From positions 20,601 to 84,600 of the forward strand of contig JBMNUM010000008.1 in assembly GCA_050946275.1 (NCBI GenBank): a stretch of 64,000 bases of DNA, in the 5' to 3' direction. Made by a program: the position numbers and the translations under genes. Source of the stretch: JBMNUM01 sp050946275 (GTDB lineage: Bacteria > Actinomycetota > Coriobacteriia > Coriobacteriales > CADBOM01). A model generated the notes under the pieces. It was not told where the DNA came from, did no database searches, and saw nothing but the letters and a program-made list of their open reading frames with translations. Positions within the stretch are counted from its first letter, which is position 1. Each line of letters begins with the position of its first letter. Shown here piece after piece: positions 25,769 through 34,372 of the stretch.

Positions 25769-25797
25769 GTGACAATCACGGCGACCGCGCTTGTCAC
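25769..25797. repeat. Hairpin of the GTGACAAT repeat family (right copy)
   Basis: 24 of 29 positions match the copy at 22773-22801. The C2-G28 pair there is T2-A28 here, a compensatory change that keeps the stem. It lies ten bases after the ferredoxin gene stop. Confidence 0.75.
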
Positions 25798-25802
25798 ATC
25801 CA

Positions 25803-25835
25803 GGAGCGCCCGGGCCTCAACCCGGGCGCTCCTTT
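25803..25835 (+). terminator. Intrinsic terminator of the molybdoenzyme operon
   Basis: GGAGCGCCCGGG pairs with CCCGGGCGCTCC over a CCTCAA loop, then TTT. Confidence 0.8.
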
Positions 25836-25914
25836 GCTTGCGGGGCGAGTCGCGAACCCCGCGCGAAGTGCTACCCTTGTGAGAGCCAACCCAGTAACGG
25901 CGCGGAGGGTTCCC

Positions 25915-26586
25915 ATGGCACGAAAGTTCTTTCCCGGATGCAAGGTGAAGGCTCGGTATCCCGAGGCGAGCGCATGGCTTGCCGAGAAGGTGATGGAGCG
26001 CGGATACGCCGACGAGGTCACCGGATGCTGCCGCGTCGAGCACCAGAACCTTACGCCGGACGACACTGCCGTGTGCATTTGCAACAACTGCATGGCGATG
26101 ATCGACGAGGATGCCGACAACGGCTCGCTCGATAACATCTGGATTCTCATCGACAACGACCCGGAGTTCCCGCTTCCCTCATACGAGGGGCGACGCATGG
26201 GCATCCAGGATTGCGGACGCGCCTATGACCGCCCCGCGGTGCAAGACGCGATTCGCAGCCTCATGTGCAAGATGGACATAGAGGTGGTCGAGCTTCCGGA
26301 CGCGCGCGAGAAGTCGCGCTTCTGCGGGCCGGCGTTCCTGAAGGCCGTACCGAAGCAGGATGCGTCGTTCGCCCCCTGGCGGTACGTGGAGGATGCGGCC
26401 GAGCGCGGAATCTTCGTCGCCCACGAGCCCGATGAGATCCAGCGGCTGCTCGAGGAGCATTGCGCAGCCATCGAACCCGATGAGGTCGTCTGCTACTGCA
26501 CAGCATGCGACATGGGTCTCGAGGCGGGCGGCAAGCATCCGGTGAACATCATCGAGCTCGTCTCCGGCCGCTTCCGCGAGCGCTAG
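25915..26586 (+). CDS. Cysteine-rich CCG-type protein (heterodisulfide-reductase-B-like)
   Basis: A 224-residue soluble protein with two CCG-like cysteine sets: C9, C38-C39, C56, C59 in the first half and C100, C118, C137, C195, C198 in the second, including CICNNC and CYCTAC. Such sets bind unusual Fe-S clusters in HdrB and related redox proteins. Start at 25915 with GCGGAGGG. It follows the molybdoenzyme operon but is separated by a terminator, so a shared role is only possible. It might act in thiol/disulfide or electron-transfer chemistry. Confidence 0.7.
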   Translation: MARKFFPGCKVKARYPEASAWLAEKVMERGYADEVTGCCRVEHQNLTPDDTAVCICNNCMAMIDEDADNGSLDNIWILIDNDPEFPLPSYEGRRMGIQDCGRAYDRPAVQDAIRSLMCKMDIEVVELPDAREKSRFCGPAFLKAVPKQDASFAPWRYVEDAAERGIFVAHEPDEIQRLLEEHCAAIEPDEVVCYCTACDMGLEAGGKHPVNIIELVSGRFRER

Positions 26587-26879
26587 GACCCGCCAATCAA
26601 GGCTGAGCTGCTTGTCACCCAGCGGAGCTGCTTGTCACCCAGGCTATGCAACCCCGCCGCACAACCTGGCGCCCCATTTCTTTCGAAAAAGGACGTTTGA
26701 GACATCCTATTTCGAAAGAAATGGTCGAGATTCTCCCTTTTTTGCGTTTTAGGACGTCCTTTTTCGTGCAAAGTTGTAGAACCGCCGCCGGGCGCGTCAA
26801 TCGGGCAGGTCTTTGGCGTGCTGAAAAACGTGACGGCCACGGCCTCCGGGTGACAATCATCCTCGCCGCAATCGTCGCA
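26587..26879. repeat. Repeat-rich intergenic region
   Basis: Contains a tandem duplication of GAGCTGCTTGTCACCCAG (26604-26621 and 26624-26641), then a 51-bp hairpin with 20-bp arms (26674-26693 and 26705-26724, one mismatch, core CCATTTCTTTCGAAA), then AAGGACGTCC-like palindrome AGGACGTCCT (26751-26760) followed by TTTTCG, and finally a degenerate GTGACAATC...CGTCGC element near 26850. The hairpin shares its motif with 45047-45087. No gene is supported here. Confidence 0.75.
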
Positions 26880-28856
26880 TCAGAGAGGGAGGTTCGCCTT
26901 GGCATCGGCCGTTAGGTCGAGGAACTTGCCGTCGCGATAGCTGTCGAGGGCAACAGCCGCGATCATGCCCGCGTTGTCCGTGCAGGCGGAGAGCTCGGGA
27001 AGCGTCACGTTCACGCCGATCTTCTCCATCGCCTCCGTGAGAGCTGCTCGCAGCTCGGGATTGGCCGCCACGCCGCCTCCGAGACAGAACTCGTGCACGC
27101 CCGTCTCCTTCACGGCCGTGACAGCCTTGGCAACCTGCACGTCGACGACGGCGCGCTGGAACGATGCGGCGAGGTCGGGGAGGTTGAGCTCGCGCCCGGC
27201 ATCCAGCTCCTGCTTCACATACGTCATGACTGCCGTCTTCAAACCCGAGAGCGAGAAGCGGTAATCGTGGCTGTGCAGCATGGCGCGGGGAAAGTCGATG
27301 GCTGCGGGATTGCCCTGCGCGGCGAGCTTCGAGATGACGGGTCCGCCGGGATAGCCGAGACCGAGCGCCTTGGCGACCTTGTCGTACGCCTCGCCCACCG
27401 CATCGTCGAGCGTCTGGCCGAGAATCTCGTAGTCGCCCCAATCGCGCACGTGCACGAGCATCGTGTGTCCGCCGGACACGAGCGAGACCACCATGGGCGG
27501 CTGGATATCCGGATTCGAGATCTGGTTGGCGTAGATGTGCCCCTCCATATGATTCACGCCGATGAGGGGGAGGCCGGTCGCCCAGCTCGCGCCCTTCGCG
27601 AAGGCAACGCCCACGACGAGCGCGCCGATGAGGCCGGGACCCTGGGTCACCGCGATGGCATCGAGCTCGCTCCAGCGCAGGCCGCGCTCGAGGCCGAGCG
27701 TCTCGCCTGCATGCTCCATCGTCTCCTCGACGATGCCGACGATCGCCTCCGTGTGCTTGCGCGATGCGATCTCGGGCACGACGCCGCCGAAGCGCTTGTG
27801 GAAGTCGATCTGGGTTGCGAGCAGATCGGAGACCATCTCGCGCTGGCCGTCGATGATGGCCGCAGCGGTCTCGTCACAGGACGACTCGATGGCGAGGATG
27901 AGCGGACGGCGGTCGTCGAGCGGGGCGTCGTCGAGCTCGATATCGCCCGTGATCGCACCGCCGATGTAGGTGAGTTCCTGGTCGAGGGCGACGCCGTCTG
28001 CAGGCACATCCTCCGTCGAGCTCGGTGCAAGCCCCTCGGGGCTGTCGGATTGCTCGATGAAGTCAACCGGATGCAGCAGCACGCCGCGCTGGGGCAGGCC
28101 CTTCGCCTTCCGGGCCTTCTCGTTCTCTTCCGCGTCAGAAAGGCGGGTGTAGACCGGGAGCAAGTCATTCGGGTTGCCCGTGCCGAGCTCGCCGAGGCGG
28201 CGAGCATCTTGAAACGAGAGGATGAGTCCACGGCCCGTCGGGTGCCAGAGGCGCTCGTCGAGGAGCTCGTAGACAACGCCGGCTCCTTCGAATGCGCTTT
28301 CCAGCACCTCCCGGAACTTGAGCAGGCCATCGCCCACGATAGACAGGGGGCGAGACTGCTCGGCGTAGTACTCGGCCCAACGCTCGCATACGGCGACAGG
28401 CTTATCGACGCCATCGGGGTCGAGGCGCTCGATACCCTGGTCGCCAAGCTCATAGCGGACGGGATAGACCTCCTTGCGCAGGGCGTCGTTGAGCACGGCG
28501 AGCTGGCCGCGCACGCCACACGCCCACGCCTCCCAGGCAACGGCATCGAGCGTCGAGGTGCCGAAAAGAGGACGGCCCAAGCCGCTCGCGATGCCCTTGG
28601 CCGTGGCAACGCCAATGCGCACGCCCGTGAACGACCCCGGTCCGCGACCGCACACGACTGCAGCGATGTCTTCCTTGGCAAGGCCCTCGCGCCCCATCAT
28701 CTCGTCGACATACGTGAGCAGGCGCTCGTTCGCGCATCGCGGTGCCGCGATGGAATCTGAGCTGATGATGGCGCCGTCGTCAGCGCGGGCGATGCCGAGA
28801 GCGATTGCCTCGGTAGACGTGTCGAATGCGAGTATCAGTCCTGAAGAGCGGGTCAT
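26880..28856 (-). CDS. Fused TsaB-TsaD, tRNA threonylcarbamoyladenosine (t6A) biosynthesis
   Basis: A 658-residue fusion. Residues about 5-245 are TsaB (RGPGSFTGVRIG at 71-82; the YTRLSDAE end typical of TsaB). A roughly 70-residue acidic linker follows. Residues about 317-658 are TsaD/Gcp, with ESSCDET, PEIASRKH and the metal-binding HMEGH at 436-440. TsaD transfers threonylcarbamoyl to A37 of ANN-decoding tRNAs with TsaB as dimer partner and TsaE as ATPase. The ATG overlaps the tsaE stop by four bases (ATGA). tsaE lies immediately upstream, so the operon covers three parts of the complex. Confidence 0.93.
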   Translation of the reverse strand: MTRSSGLILAFDTSTEAIALGIARADDGAIISSDSIAAPRCANERLLTYVDEMMGREGLAKEDIAAVVCGRGPGSFTGVRIGVATAKGIASGLGRPLFGTSTLDAVAWEAWACGVRGQLAVLNDALRKEVYPVRYELGDQGIERLDPDGVDKPVAVCERWAEYYAEQSRPLSIVGDGLLKFREVLESAFEGAGVVYELLDERLWHPTGRGLILSFQDARRLGELGTGNPNDLLPVYTRLSDAEENEKARKAKGLPQRGVLLHPVDFIEQSDSPEGLAPSSTEDVPADGVALDQELTYIGGAITGDIELDDAPLDDRRPLILAIESSCDETAAAIIDGQREMVSDLLATQIDFHKRFGGVVPEIASRKHTEAIVGIVEETMEHAGETLGLERGLRWSELDAIAVTQGPGLIGALVVGVAFAKGASWATGLPLIGVNHMEGHIYANQISNPDIQPPMVVSLVSGGHTMLVHVRDWGDYEILGQTLDDAVGEAYDKVAKALGLGYPGGPVISKLAAQGNPAAIDFPRAMLHSHDYRFSLSGLKTAVMTYVKQELDAGRELNLPDLAASFQRAVVDVQVAKAVTAVKETGVHEFCLGGGVAANPELRAALTEAMEKIGVNVTLPELSACTDNAGMIAAVALDSYRDGKFLDLTADAKANLPL

Positions 28857-29293
28857 TCTATCGTTATCTCCCTCGTGTTCTCGTCGATCACCCTGATGGT
28901 GATGATGGTGGCCTCGTCCGGCAGGATACCGGGAAACTTGTCGGCCCACTCGACGAGGCTCGCACAGCCGGATTCGAGGATGCCGAAGAAGTCGATGTCG
29001 TCGAGCTGCGCCTCCTCCTCGAGGCGATAGAGATCCCAGTGCGCAAGCTGCAGGGGATGGCCCGCTCCGGCCTCGTCCACATACCGCCCGTCGTAAAGGC
29101 GCAGGATGTTGAATGTCGGGCTCGTCACAGGCTCCTCGATTCCCAAGCCGAGGGCAACGCCCTTCGCGAAATGCGTCTTGCCCGCACCAAGGTCGCCGAC
29201 GAGCGAGACGACGTCACCCGGACGCAGCTTCTCGCCGAACGCGCGACCTATCTCCAGCGTCTCCTCGACGGATGTGCTCGTCAGCTTCTCCAT
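28853..29293 (-). CDS. tsaE: tRNA threonylcarbamoyladenosine biosynthesis ATPase TsaE
   Basis: A 146-residue P-loop protein; Walker A GDLGAGKTHFAKG at about residues 38-50, the TSPTFNILR segment and HWDLYRLEE are characteristic. TsaE hydrolyses ATP to reset the TsaBDE complex. The ATG has GGAGGCG upstream and follows the uracil-DNA glycosylase stop by three bases. Confidence 0.95.
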   Translation of the reverse strand: MEKLTSTSVEETLEIGRAFGEKLRPGDVVSLVGDLGAGKTHFAKGVALGLGIEEPVTSPTFNILRLYDGRYVDEAGAGHPLQLAHWDLYRLEEEAQLDDIDFFGILESGCASLVEWADKFPGILPDEATIITIRVIDENTREITIE

Positions 29294-29296
29294 CGG

Positions 29297-29902
29297 CTAC
29301 TCGCCTCCCTGCTGGGCCAGGCGCTCGGCCTTACGCTGCCGCTCCACGCGGAGCAGCTCGTTGAGCAGGCGGAAGTCGCTCTCCATGAGCGCGCATTTCG
29401 ACTTGTCGTAGATGGCGGCCGCCGGATGGAACGTGGGCAGCACGTAGAATTTGCCGGCCGTGTACGCGCGGCCGCGCAGCGAGGTGATGCCGCGGTCGGT
29501 CTTGAGGATGAAACGCGTGGCGAAGTTGCCGAGCGTCACGATGACATCGGGGTCGATGGCGCGTACCTGCTCGCGGAGGAACGGGGCGCACGCCTCGATC
29601 TCGTCGACCTGCGGATCGCGGTTCGAGGGCGGGCGGCATTTCAGCACATTGGCGATGTAGATGTCGGGCCGGTTGATGCCGGCTAGCGCGAGGAGCTCGT
29701 TGAGGTACTTGCCCGCGGCCCCTATGAAGGGTTCCGCGCCGAGGTCCTCCTGCTTGCCCGGTGCCTCGCCGATGAACATGACCTCGGCCTCGGGATTGCC
29801 CACACCGAAGACGACCGAGTTGCGCGTCTCGCACAACGGGCACTTGCGGCAAGCCAACGCCTGCTCGCGCACCTCGTTCAACAGCTCGATATTCGACGCC
29901 AT
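29297..29902 (-). CDS. Uracil-DNA glycosylase, family 4 (Fe-S)
   Basis: A 201-residue enzyme that removes uracil from DNA. Motif GEAPGKQED with the catalytic region, C-x2-C near the N-terminus (CRKCPLC), the later KCRPP cysteine and a final Cys hold the 4Fe-4S cluster; HPAAA is the second active motif. Start at 29902 with GGGAGAGGGA. It sits between alr and tsaE in one leftward run, though the palindrome between alr and this gene may end the alr transcript. Confidence 0.92.
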   Translation of the reverse strand: MASNIELLNEVREQALACRKCPLCETRNSVVFGVGNPEAEVMFIGEAPGKQEDLGAEPFIGAAGKYLNELLALAGINRPDIYIANVLKCRPPSNRDPQVDEIEACAPFLREQVRAIDPDVIVTLGNFATRFILKTDRGITSLRGRAYTAGKFYVLPTFHPAAAIYDKSKCALMESDFRLLNELLRVERQRKAERLAQQGGE

Positions 29903-29920
29903 GTCATTCCCTCTCCCAAA

Positions 29921-29980
29921 ACCTGACAAACACGTCAGACGTGATTGTCATGACGAATACGTCTGACGTGTTTGTCAGGT
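29921..29980. terminator. Perfect 22-bp inverted repeat after alr, built from two copies of a 28-nt unit
   Basis: Arms 29921-29942 and 29959-29980 are exact complements. The right arm abuts the alr stop codon, and on the minus strand the stem is followed by TTTT, fitting an intrinsic terminator for alr. Each half is a copy of a CCTGACAAAYACGTCAGACG unit also found at 62958-62985. Confidence 0.8.
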
Positions 29981-31189
29981 TTACACGTAGACTCGCGGCA
30001 TGCGCATGCCGAAGCGGCACGCCAGCTCGTAGTTGATCGTCCCGAGCGCATCGGCCATGTCATCGAGGCGCGCGTTGAACTCGCCCTGGCTGCCGATGAC
30101 GATGACCTCCTGGCCCACCTCGGGCTCCTCGACGACTCCACCCCGCGAGGGGCGGCAGTCGATCTCGAACATGCACTGGTCCATGCAGATGTTGCCGACC
30201 TGCTGGTATGCGCGGCAGTTGTGGATCACCTTCATATGGCCCGAAAGCTGCCTCGACAGCCCGTCCGCATAACCGATGGGAATCGTGCAAATGCGCACGT
30301 TGCCCGGCGATTGATAGTGCAGTCCGTAGCTCACGCCCTCTCCCATCGGCACGTTGTTGACAGCCGTGATGCGCGCATGCACCGACATCGCGGGGCGCAG
30401 GTCCATCTTGCCGCGGAGATAGGGCGACGGAGCCAGGCCGTACATGCTGATGCCGAGACGCACCATATCGAAATGCGCCTCGCGGTAGCGCATGGCCGCC
30501 GCGGAGTTCGCGCAGTGCACGATGCCCGGGTTCTCGCCAGCGAACTTGATGAGCTCGAGCGCCTCGTTGAAGCGGCGCAGCTGCAGGCGGAAGGCGCGCT
30601 CGTCGGCCTCGTCGGCCGTCGCAAAGTGCGTGAACGTCCCCTGCAGCTTGATGCCGGAATGAAAGCTGATCATCCGCAGGAAGTCGGCGACCTCGTTGTA
30701 CCAGACCCCGATGCGGTTCATGCCGGTGTTGATGGCCAGATGGTAATCGGCCACCTTGCCACGGCGCGCAGCCTGCTCGCCGAGCTCCACCGCGAAGTCC
30801 ACGGTGTAGAGCGCGGGGATGAGATCGTGCTCGAGCACGGCGGGAATGGCGGAAATCGGCGGCTCCGAGAGGATGAGGATCGGGTCGGTGATGCCGGCCT
30901 CACGCAGCTCGATGCCCTCGTAGGCGGTCGCGACGGCCAGCCAGCTCGCGCCAGCGGTGAGCGCGATGCGCGCGCACTCCACGGCGCCGTGCCCGTACCC
31001 ATCCGCCTTGACGACGGCCAGCAGACGCACCCGCGGCCCGACGAGCTGCTTGAACTGGCGCACGTTGTGGTCGATGGCCTTTCTGTCTATCTCGACCCAC
31101 GACCAGCGAAGGTCGCGCGGGTCATCGGATACCGGCTCGGGTTCCGGCTTGGCCTTGTTGTTGGTATAGACGAACGGCTCCCACGTCAT
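29981..31189 (-). CDS. alr: Alanine racemase
   Basis: A 402-residue PLP enzyme converting L- to D-alanine for peptidoglycan. Lys61 in AVVKADGYGHG binds PLP; the second active site Tyr lies in the GEGVSYGLHY region, and GYADGLSR is conserved. About 25 extra N-terminal residues precede the barrel. The ATG overlaps the acpS stop by four bases (ATGA). Gene order glmS-acpS-alr ties cell-wall and fatty-acid precursor genes in one transcript. Confidence 0.95.
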   Translation of the reverse strand: MTWEPFVYTNNKAKPEPEPVSDDPRDLRWSWVEIDRKAIDHNVRQFKQLVGPRVRLLAVVKADGYGHGAVECARIALTAGASWLAVATAYEGIELREAGITDPILILSEPPISAIPAVLEHDLIPALYTVDFAVELGEQAARRGKVADYHLAINTGMNRIGVWYNEVADFLRMISFHSGIKLQGTFTHFATADEADERAFRLQLRRFNEALELIKFAGENPGIVHCANSAAAMRYREAHFDMVRLGISMYGLAPSPYLRGKMDLRPAMSVHARITAVNNVPMGEGVSYGLHYQSPGNVRICTIPIGYADGLSRQLSGHMKVIHNCRAYQQVGNICMDQCMFEIDCRPSRGGVVEEPEVGQEVIVIGSQGEFNARLDDMADALGTINYELACRFGMRMPRVYV

Positions 31190-31893
31190 TGAATCTCATC
31201 TTCTTCCGGTTTATCCTCCACAGCGCCCGCTTCCTGCGACCCTGCGCGAGCCGTGCTCTCGATCTCGGTGAGCTTCGCGTCGATGTCCTCGAGCATCGCT
31301 CGCATGCTCTTGAACTGCTGGTCGAGGGCAATCTGCGCCTCGTCGGCACGCTTCTGCTCGGGAATGTCCTCCTTGCGCGCGGCGACCGCCGAGGCGACGC
31401 CCGTCGTGTGCGTATACGAAAGAGACAGATGCACCTCGTGGATGCCCTGCTCCTCCGCTACGCGCGCTGCGTTGCCGGCGAGAATCGCAAGCGGGCGGCC
31501 GTAGCGATTGTGCCCGACCTGCACATCGTTGATGCCCATGCCGCGGAACCCCGTGCCAAGGGCCTTCAGGACCGCCTCCTTGGCGGCGAAGAAAAGCGCG
31601 TAATGCACGGCGGGATTGTGCTTGCTCTCGCAATAGGCACGCTCTTCCTCGGTGAAGACGCGCTGCTTGAAACTGGGAGTGCGCTCGAGAATGTCCTCCA
31701 TGCGGGAGATCTCGACGATGTCGACGCCCAGGCCGACGAGCGACATGCCCGCGGGCAGCGGCTCGGCAGGAGCCGAAGGACCGTCCTCCTGCTCGTCGCC
31801 TTGAGTCACATCCGGACCGTCCGCTTTTGACTCGTCGTTGGTGAAACTTCCCTCGACGCCCGTCAGAAGATCGATTTCCTGCTCGACGGTCAT
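31186..31893 (-). CDS. acpS: Holo-[acyl-carrier-protein] synthase with N- and C-terminal extensions
   Basis: A 235-residue protein whose middle (about residues 50-175) is AcpS: GLGVDIVEISRMEDI with the Mg-binding Asp and FAAKEAVLKALG with the conserved Glu/Lys. AcpS attaches phosphopantetheine to acyl carrier protein. Typical AcpS has about 120 residues; here there is an acidic N-terminal extension of 50 residues and a C-terminal coiled-coil-like tail of 60. The ATG at 31893 has GCGGAG; a GTG at 31929 overlapping the glmS stop is the alternative. Confidence 0.88.
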   Translation of the reverse strand: MTVEQEIDLLTGVEGSFTNDESKADGPDVTQGDEQEDGPSAPAEPLPAGMSLVGLGVDIVEISRMEDILERTPSFKQRVFTEEERAYCESKHNPAVHYALFFAAKEAVLKALGTGFRGMGINDVQVGHNRYGRPLAILAGNAARVAEEQGIHEVHLSLSYTHTTGVASAVAARKEDIPEQKRADEAQIALDQQFKSMRAMLEDIDAKLTEIESTARAGSQEAGAVEDKPEEDEIQ

Positions 31894-31925
31894 GTTCTCC
31901 GCTCTCTCTTGTGCCACGGCAGACC

Positions 31926-33755
31926 TCACTCGACCGTCACGGACTTGGCGAGATTGCGCGGATGGTCGATGTCGCGACCCTTGCGCACCGCCACCTCACG
32001 CGCCAGCAGCTGCAGCGAGACGCTCGCCGTCAGCGGCGAGAAGTAGTCCGGCACGGGAGGCACGTACATGACGAAATCCGTGTGCTTCTTGATCTCGGTG
32101 TCGCCCTCGGTGGCGACGGCGATGATCTTCGCACCGCGCGACTTGCACTCGACGATGTTGCTGATGACCTTCTTGTACACCGGGCTCTGCGTGGCCATGG
32201 CGACGACCGGCACGTTCTCGTCGATCAACGCGATGGGCCCGTGCTTGATCTCGCCCGCCGCATACGCCTCGGCGTGGATGTAGCTGATCTCCTTGATCTT
32301 GAGCGCGCCCTCCTTGCAGGTGACGTCACCGAAGCCGCGGCCGATGTACATCATCGAATGTGCGCTGAGGCACACCTTCGCACAGCGGCGGATGTCGTTC
32401 GTCTGGTGCAGGATCCACTCGATATGCGAGGGGATCTCCTCCATCTCGTGGTAAATCGAGAGAATCTCGTCCTGCGGCAGGGTCTGACGCTCCTGCGCGA
32501 GATAGAGCGCGACGAGAGCGAGCAGCGCGTTTTGCGCGGTGAAGGACTTCGTGGCCGCGACGGAGATCTCGCGATTGGCCTTGATGTAGAGGACGGCGTC
32601 GCTCTCGCGCGTGGCACGCGAGCCGACGACGTTGGTGAGGGCGATGGCCTTGGCGCCCTTGGCGCGCGAGATCTTGATCGCCTCGATCGTATCGGCCGTC
32701 TCGCCGGATTGCGTGATGGCGATCACGAGGGTCTTCGGCGTGACGACGGGGTCGCGGTAGCGGAACTCCGACGCGACCTCGACGTTGACGGGAATGCGCG
32801 TCCAACGCTCGATGAGCTCGCGGGCGATGAGGCCGGCGTGATAGCTCGTGCCGCACGCGACGATGGTGATCGTCTCGGCAGCAGCGACATCGGCGGCTAT
32901 TTCATCGAGCTCCGGGAACTGCAGGCGCCCGTCGACGACACGGTCGGCGATCGTGTCGGAGATGACGCGCGGCTGCTCGTTGATCTCCTTGAGCATGAAA
33001 TCGGGGAAGCCGGCGCGACCGGCGGCCTCGGCGTCCCAATCGATATGGACCGGGACGGGAACGATCGGCTTGCCCTCGGCATCCATGAAGTCGATGCCAC
33101 CGTTGGCATGCAGCACGGCGATGTTGTCATCGTCGAGGTAGACGACGTCGCGCGTGTGCTCGATGACGGCAAGCGTGTCGGAGGCGACGAACGCGCCCTT
33201 GAGCGAGCTGGCGACGACGATGGGCGAGTCCTTGCGCGTGACCATGATGATGCCCGGATGATCGGCGTGCACGGCCGCGATGCCGTAGGCGCCCTCGAGG
33301 CGGGCGATCGTCTTGACCATGGCGGCGGTGAAATCGCCCTCGTAGTACTCCTCGATGAGGTGCGCGATGACCTCGGTGTCCGTGTCGGACTTGAACTCGT
33401 GCCCGCCGGCGATGAGCTCGTCGCGCAGGGACGTGTAGTTCTCGATGATGCCGTTGTGCACGACGGCGATACGGCCGGTGCAATCGGTGTGGGGATGGGC
33501 GTTGCGCTCGTTCGCGACACCATGCGTCGCCCAGCGCGTGTGGCCGATGCCGCAGGTGCCTGCGACCTCGTCGCCCATGACGGCTTCCTTCAGCGAGGCA
33601 ACCTTGCCGACGCGGCAGACGACGTCGAGGTCGCCCCCCGCATTCTGCACGGCGATGCCCGCCGAGTCATAGCCGCGATACTCAAGACTGAACAGCCCGT
33701 CGAGCAGGAAGTCCTTGCAGTCGACGGCGCCGGTGAATCCAACGATTCCGCACAT
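31926..33755 (-). CDS. glmS: Glutamine-fructose-6-phosphate aminotransferase (isomerizing)
   Basis: A 609-residue enzyme making glucosamine-6-phosphate, the first step to UDP-N-acetylglucosamine. Begins MCGIVGFTG, so Cys2 becomes the N-terminal glutaminase nucleophile after Met removal. Two SIS domains follow (CGTSYHAG, TQSGETADT, GRGFGDVTCKEG) and the C-terminus ends PRNLAKSVTVE as in the family. Start at 33755 with AGGAG. No glmS ribozyme is seen in the short leader; a TATACT -10-like sequence lies at 33788-33793. Confidence 0.97.
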   Translation of the reverse strand: MCGIVGFTGAVDCKDFLLDGLFSLEYRGYDSAGIAVQNAGGDLDVVCRVGKVASLKEAVMGDEVAGTCGIGHTRWATHGVANERNAHPHTDCTGRIAVVHNGIIENYTSLRDELIAGGHEFKSDTDTEVIAHLIEEYYEGDFTAAMVKTIARLEGAYGIAAVHADHPGIIMVTRKDSPIVVASSLKGAFVASDTLAVIEHTRDVVYLDDDNIAVLHANGGIDFMDAEGKPIVPVPVHIDWDAEAAGRAGFPDFMLKEINEQPRVISDTIADRVVDGRLQFPELDEIAADVAAAETITIVACGTSYHAGLIARELIERWTRIPVNVEVASEFRYRDPVVTPKTLVIAITQSGETADTIEAIKISRAKGAKAIALTNVVGSRATRESDAVLYIKANREISVAATKSFTAQNALLALVALYLAQERQTLPQDEILSIYHEMEEIPSHIEWILHQTNDIRRCAKVCLSAHSMMYIGRGFGDVTCKEGALKIKEISYIHAEAYAAGEIKHGPIALIDENVPVVAMATQSPVYKKVISNIVECKSRGAKIIAVATEGDTEIKKHTDFVMYVPPVPDYFSPLTASVSLQLLAREVAVRKGRDIDHPRNLAKSVTVE

Positions 33756-33840
33756 AAACGCTCCTAGCGTCGGGAAAGTCACTAGACAGTATACCGCGGC
33801 TATATGGAGGGTTTACGCGCAAGTCAGGGGAAGGAGGCGC

Positions 33841-33875
33841 GGGACACTTTTGACCCGGACAGAATCGTCCCACTT
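33841..33875. repeat. GGGAC...GTCCCACTT repeat, copy a
   Basis: Short inverted repeat GGGAC/GTCCC with a conserved ACTT after it, between the divergent glmS and cutA genes. Other copies at 34290, 58800 and 61209. Confidence 0.6.
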
Positions 33876-33934
33876 AGCCCAGCTTGCCGTCACCTACCGT
33901 AGAATGGTTTCACCCGAATGATTGGAGGCCGGCG

Positions 33935-34255
33935 ATGGCGCGGTACTGCATGGTTATGACGACATTCGAGACGCGCGAACAGGCGCAGCCGGTGGCTGAA
34001 GGCGCTGTCAAGGCGGGCCTCGCAGCGTGCGTGCAGCAGATGGAGATCGCGAGCACCTACATCTGGAAAGGCAATATGTCGACCGACCCAGAGATGCTCG
34101 CCGTCTTCAAGACGCGCGACGATCTCTACGACGAGCTAGCGGAGTTCATCGGCGCGAACCATCCCTACGAGGTGCCCGAGATCATCAAGGTCCCGGTCGA
34201 GGACGGCAGCGCAAGCTACCTCTCGTGGATCGACGAGATGACGAAAGGCGAATGA
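33935..34255 (+). CDS. cutA: CutA1-like divalent cation tolerance protein
   Basis: A 106-residue protein of the CutA1 family, a trimeric PII-like fold. Conserved elements are the TTFETREQA start, LAACVQQMEIASTYIWKG and the C-terminal YLSWIDE. It was linked to copper tolerance in E. coli, but the function is still unclear. Start at 33935 with TTGGAGG eight bases away. Confidence 0.92.
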   Translation: MARYCMVMTTFETREQAQPVAEGAVKAGLAACVQQMEIASTYIWKGNMSTDPEMLAVFKTRDDLYDELAEFIGANHPYEVPEIIKVPVEDGSASYLSWIDEMTKGE

Positions 34256-34289
34256 GCCGATGAGAGATGTTGGAGCCCTTCCCAAAAAC

Positions 34290-34324
34290 GGGACAAAAGG
34301 AGCCAGCACCCATTCGTCCCACTT
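34290..34324. repeat. GGGAC...GTCCCACTT repeat, copy b
   Basis: GGGACaaaagg...ATTCGTCCCACTT between cutA and the following gene, same direction as copy a and with the same trailing ACTT. Confidence 0.55.
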
Positions 34325-34372
34325 GCTGGATACCGTATAGTTTTTGGAGTCGACGATTAAGAGGAGGTCATG

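Noticed and set aside
33756..33934. Possible glmS ribozyme upstream of glmS
   Set aside because: The leader is short and lacks the ribozyme core; RapZ or other control is possible instead.
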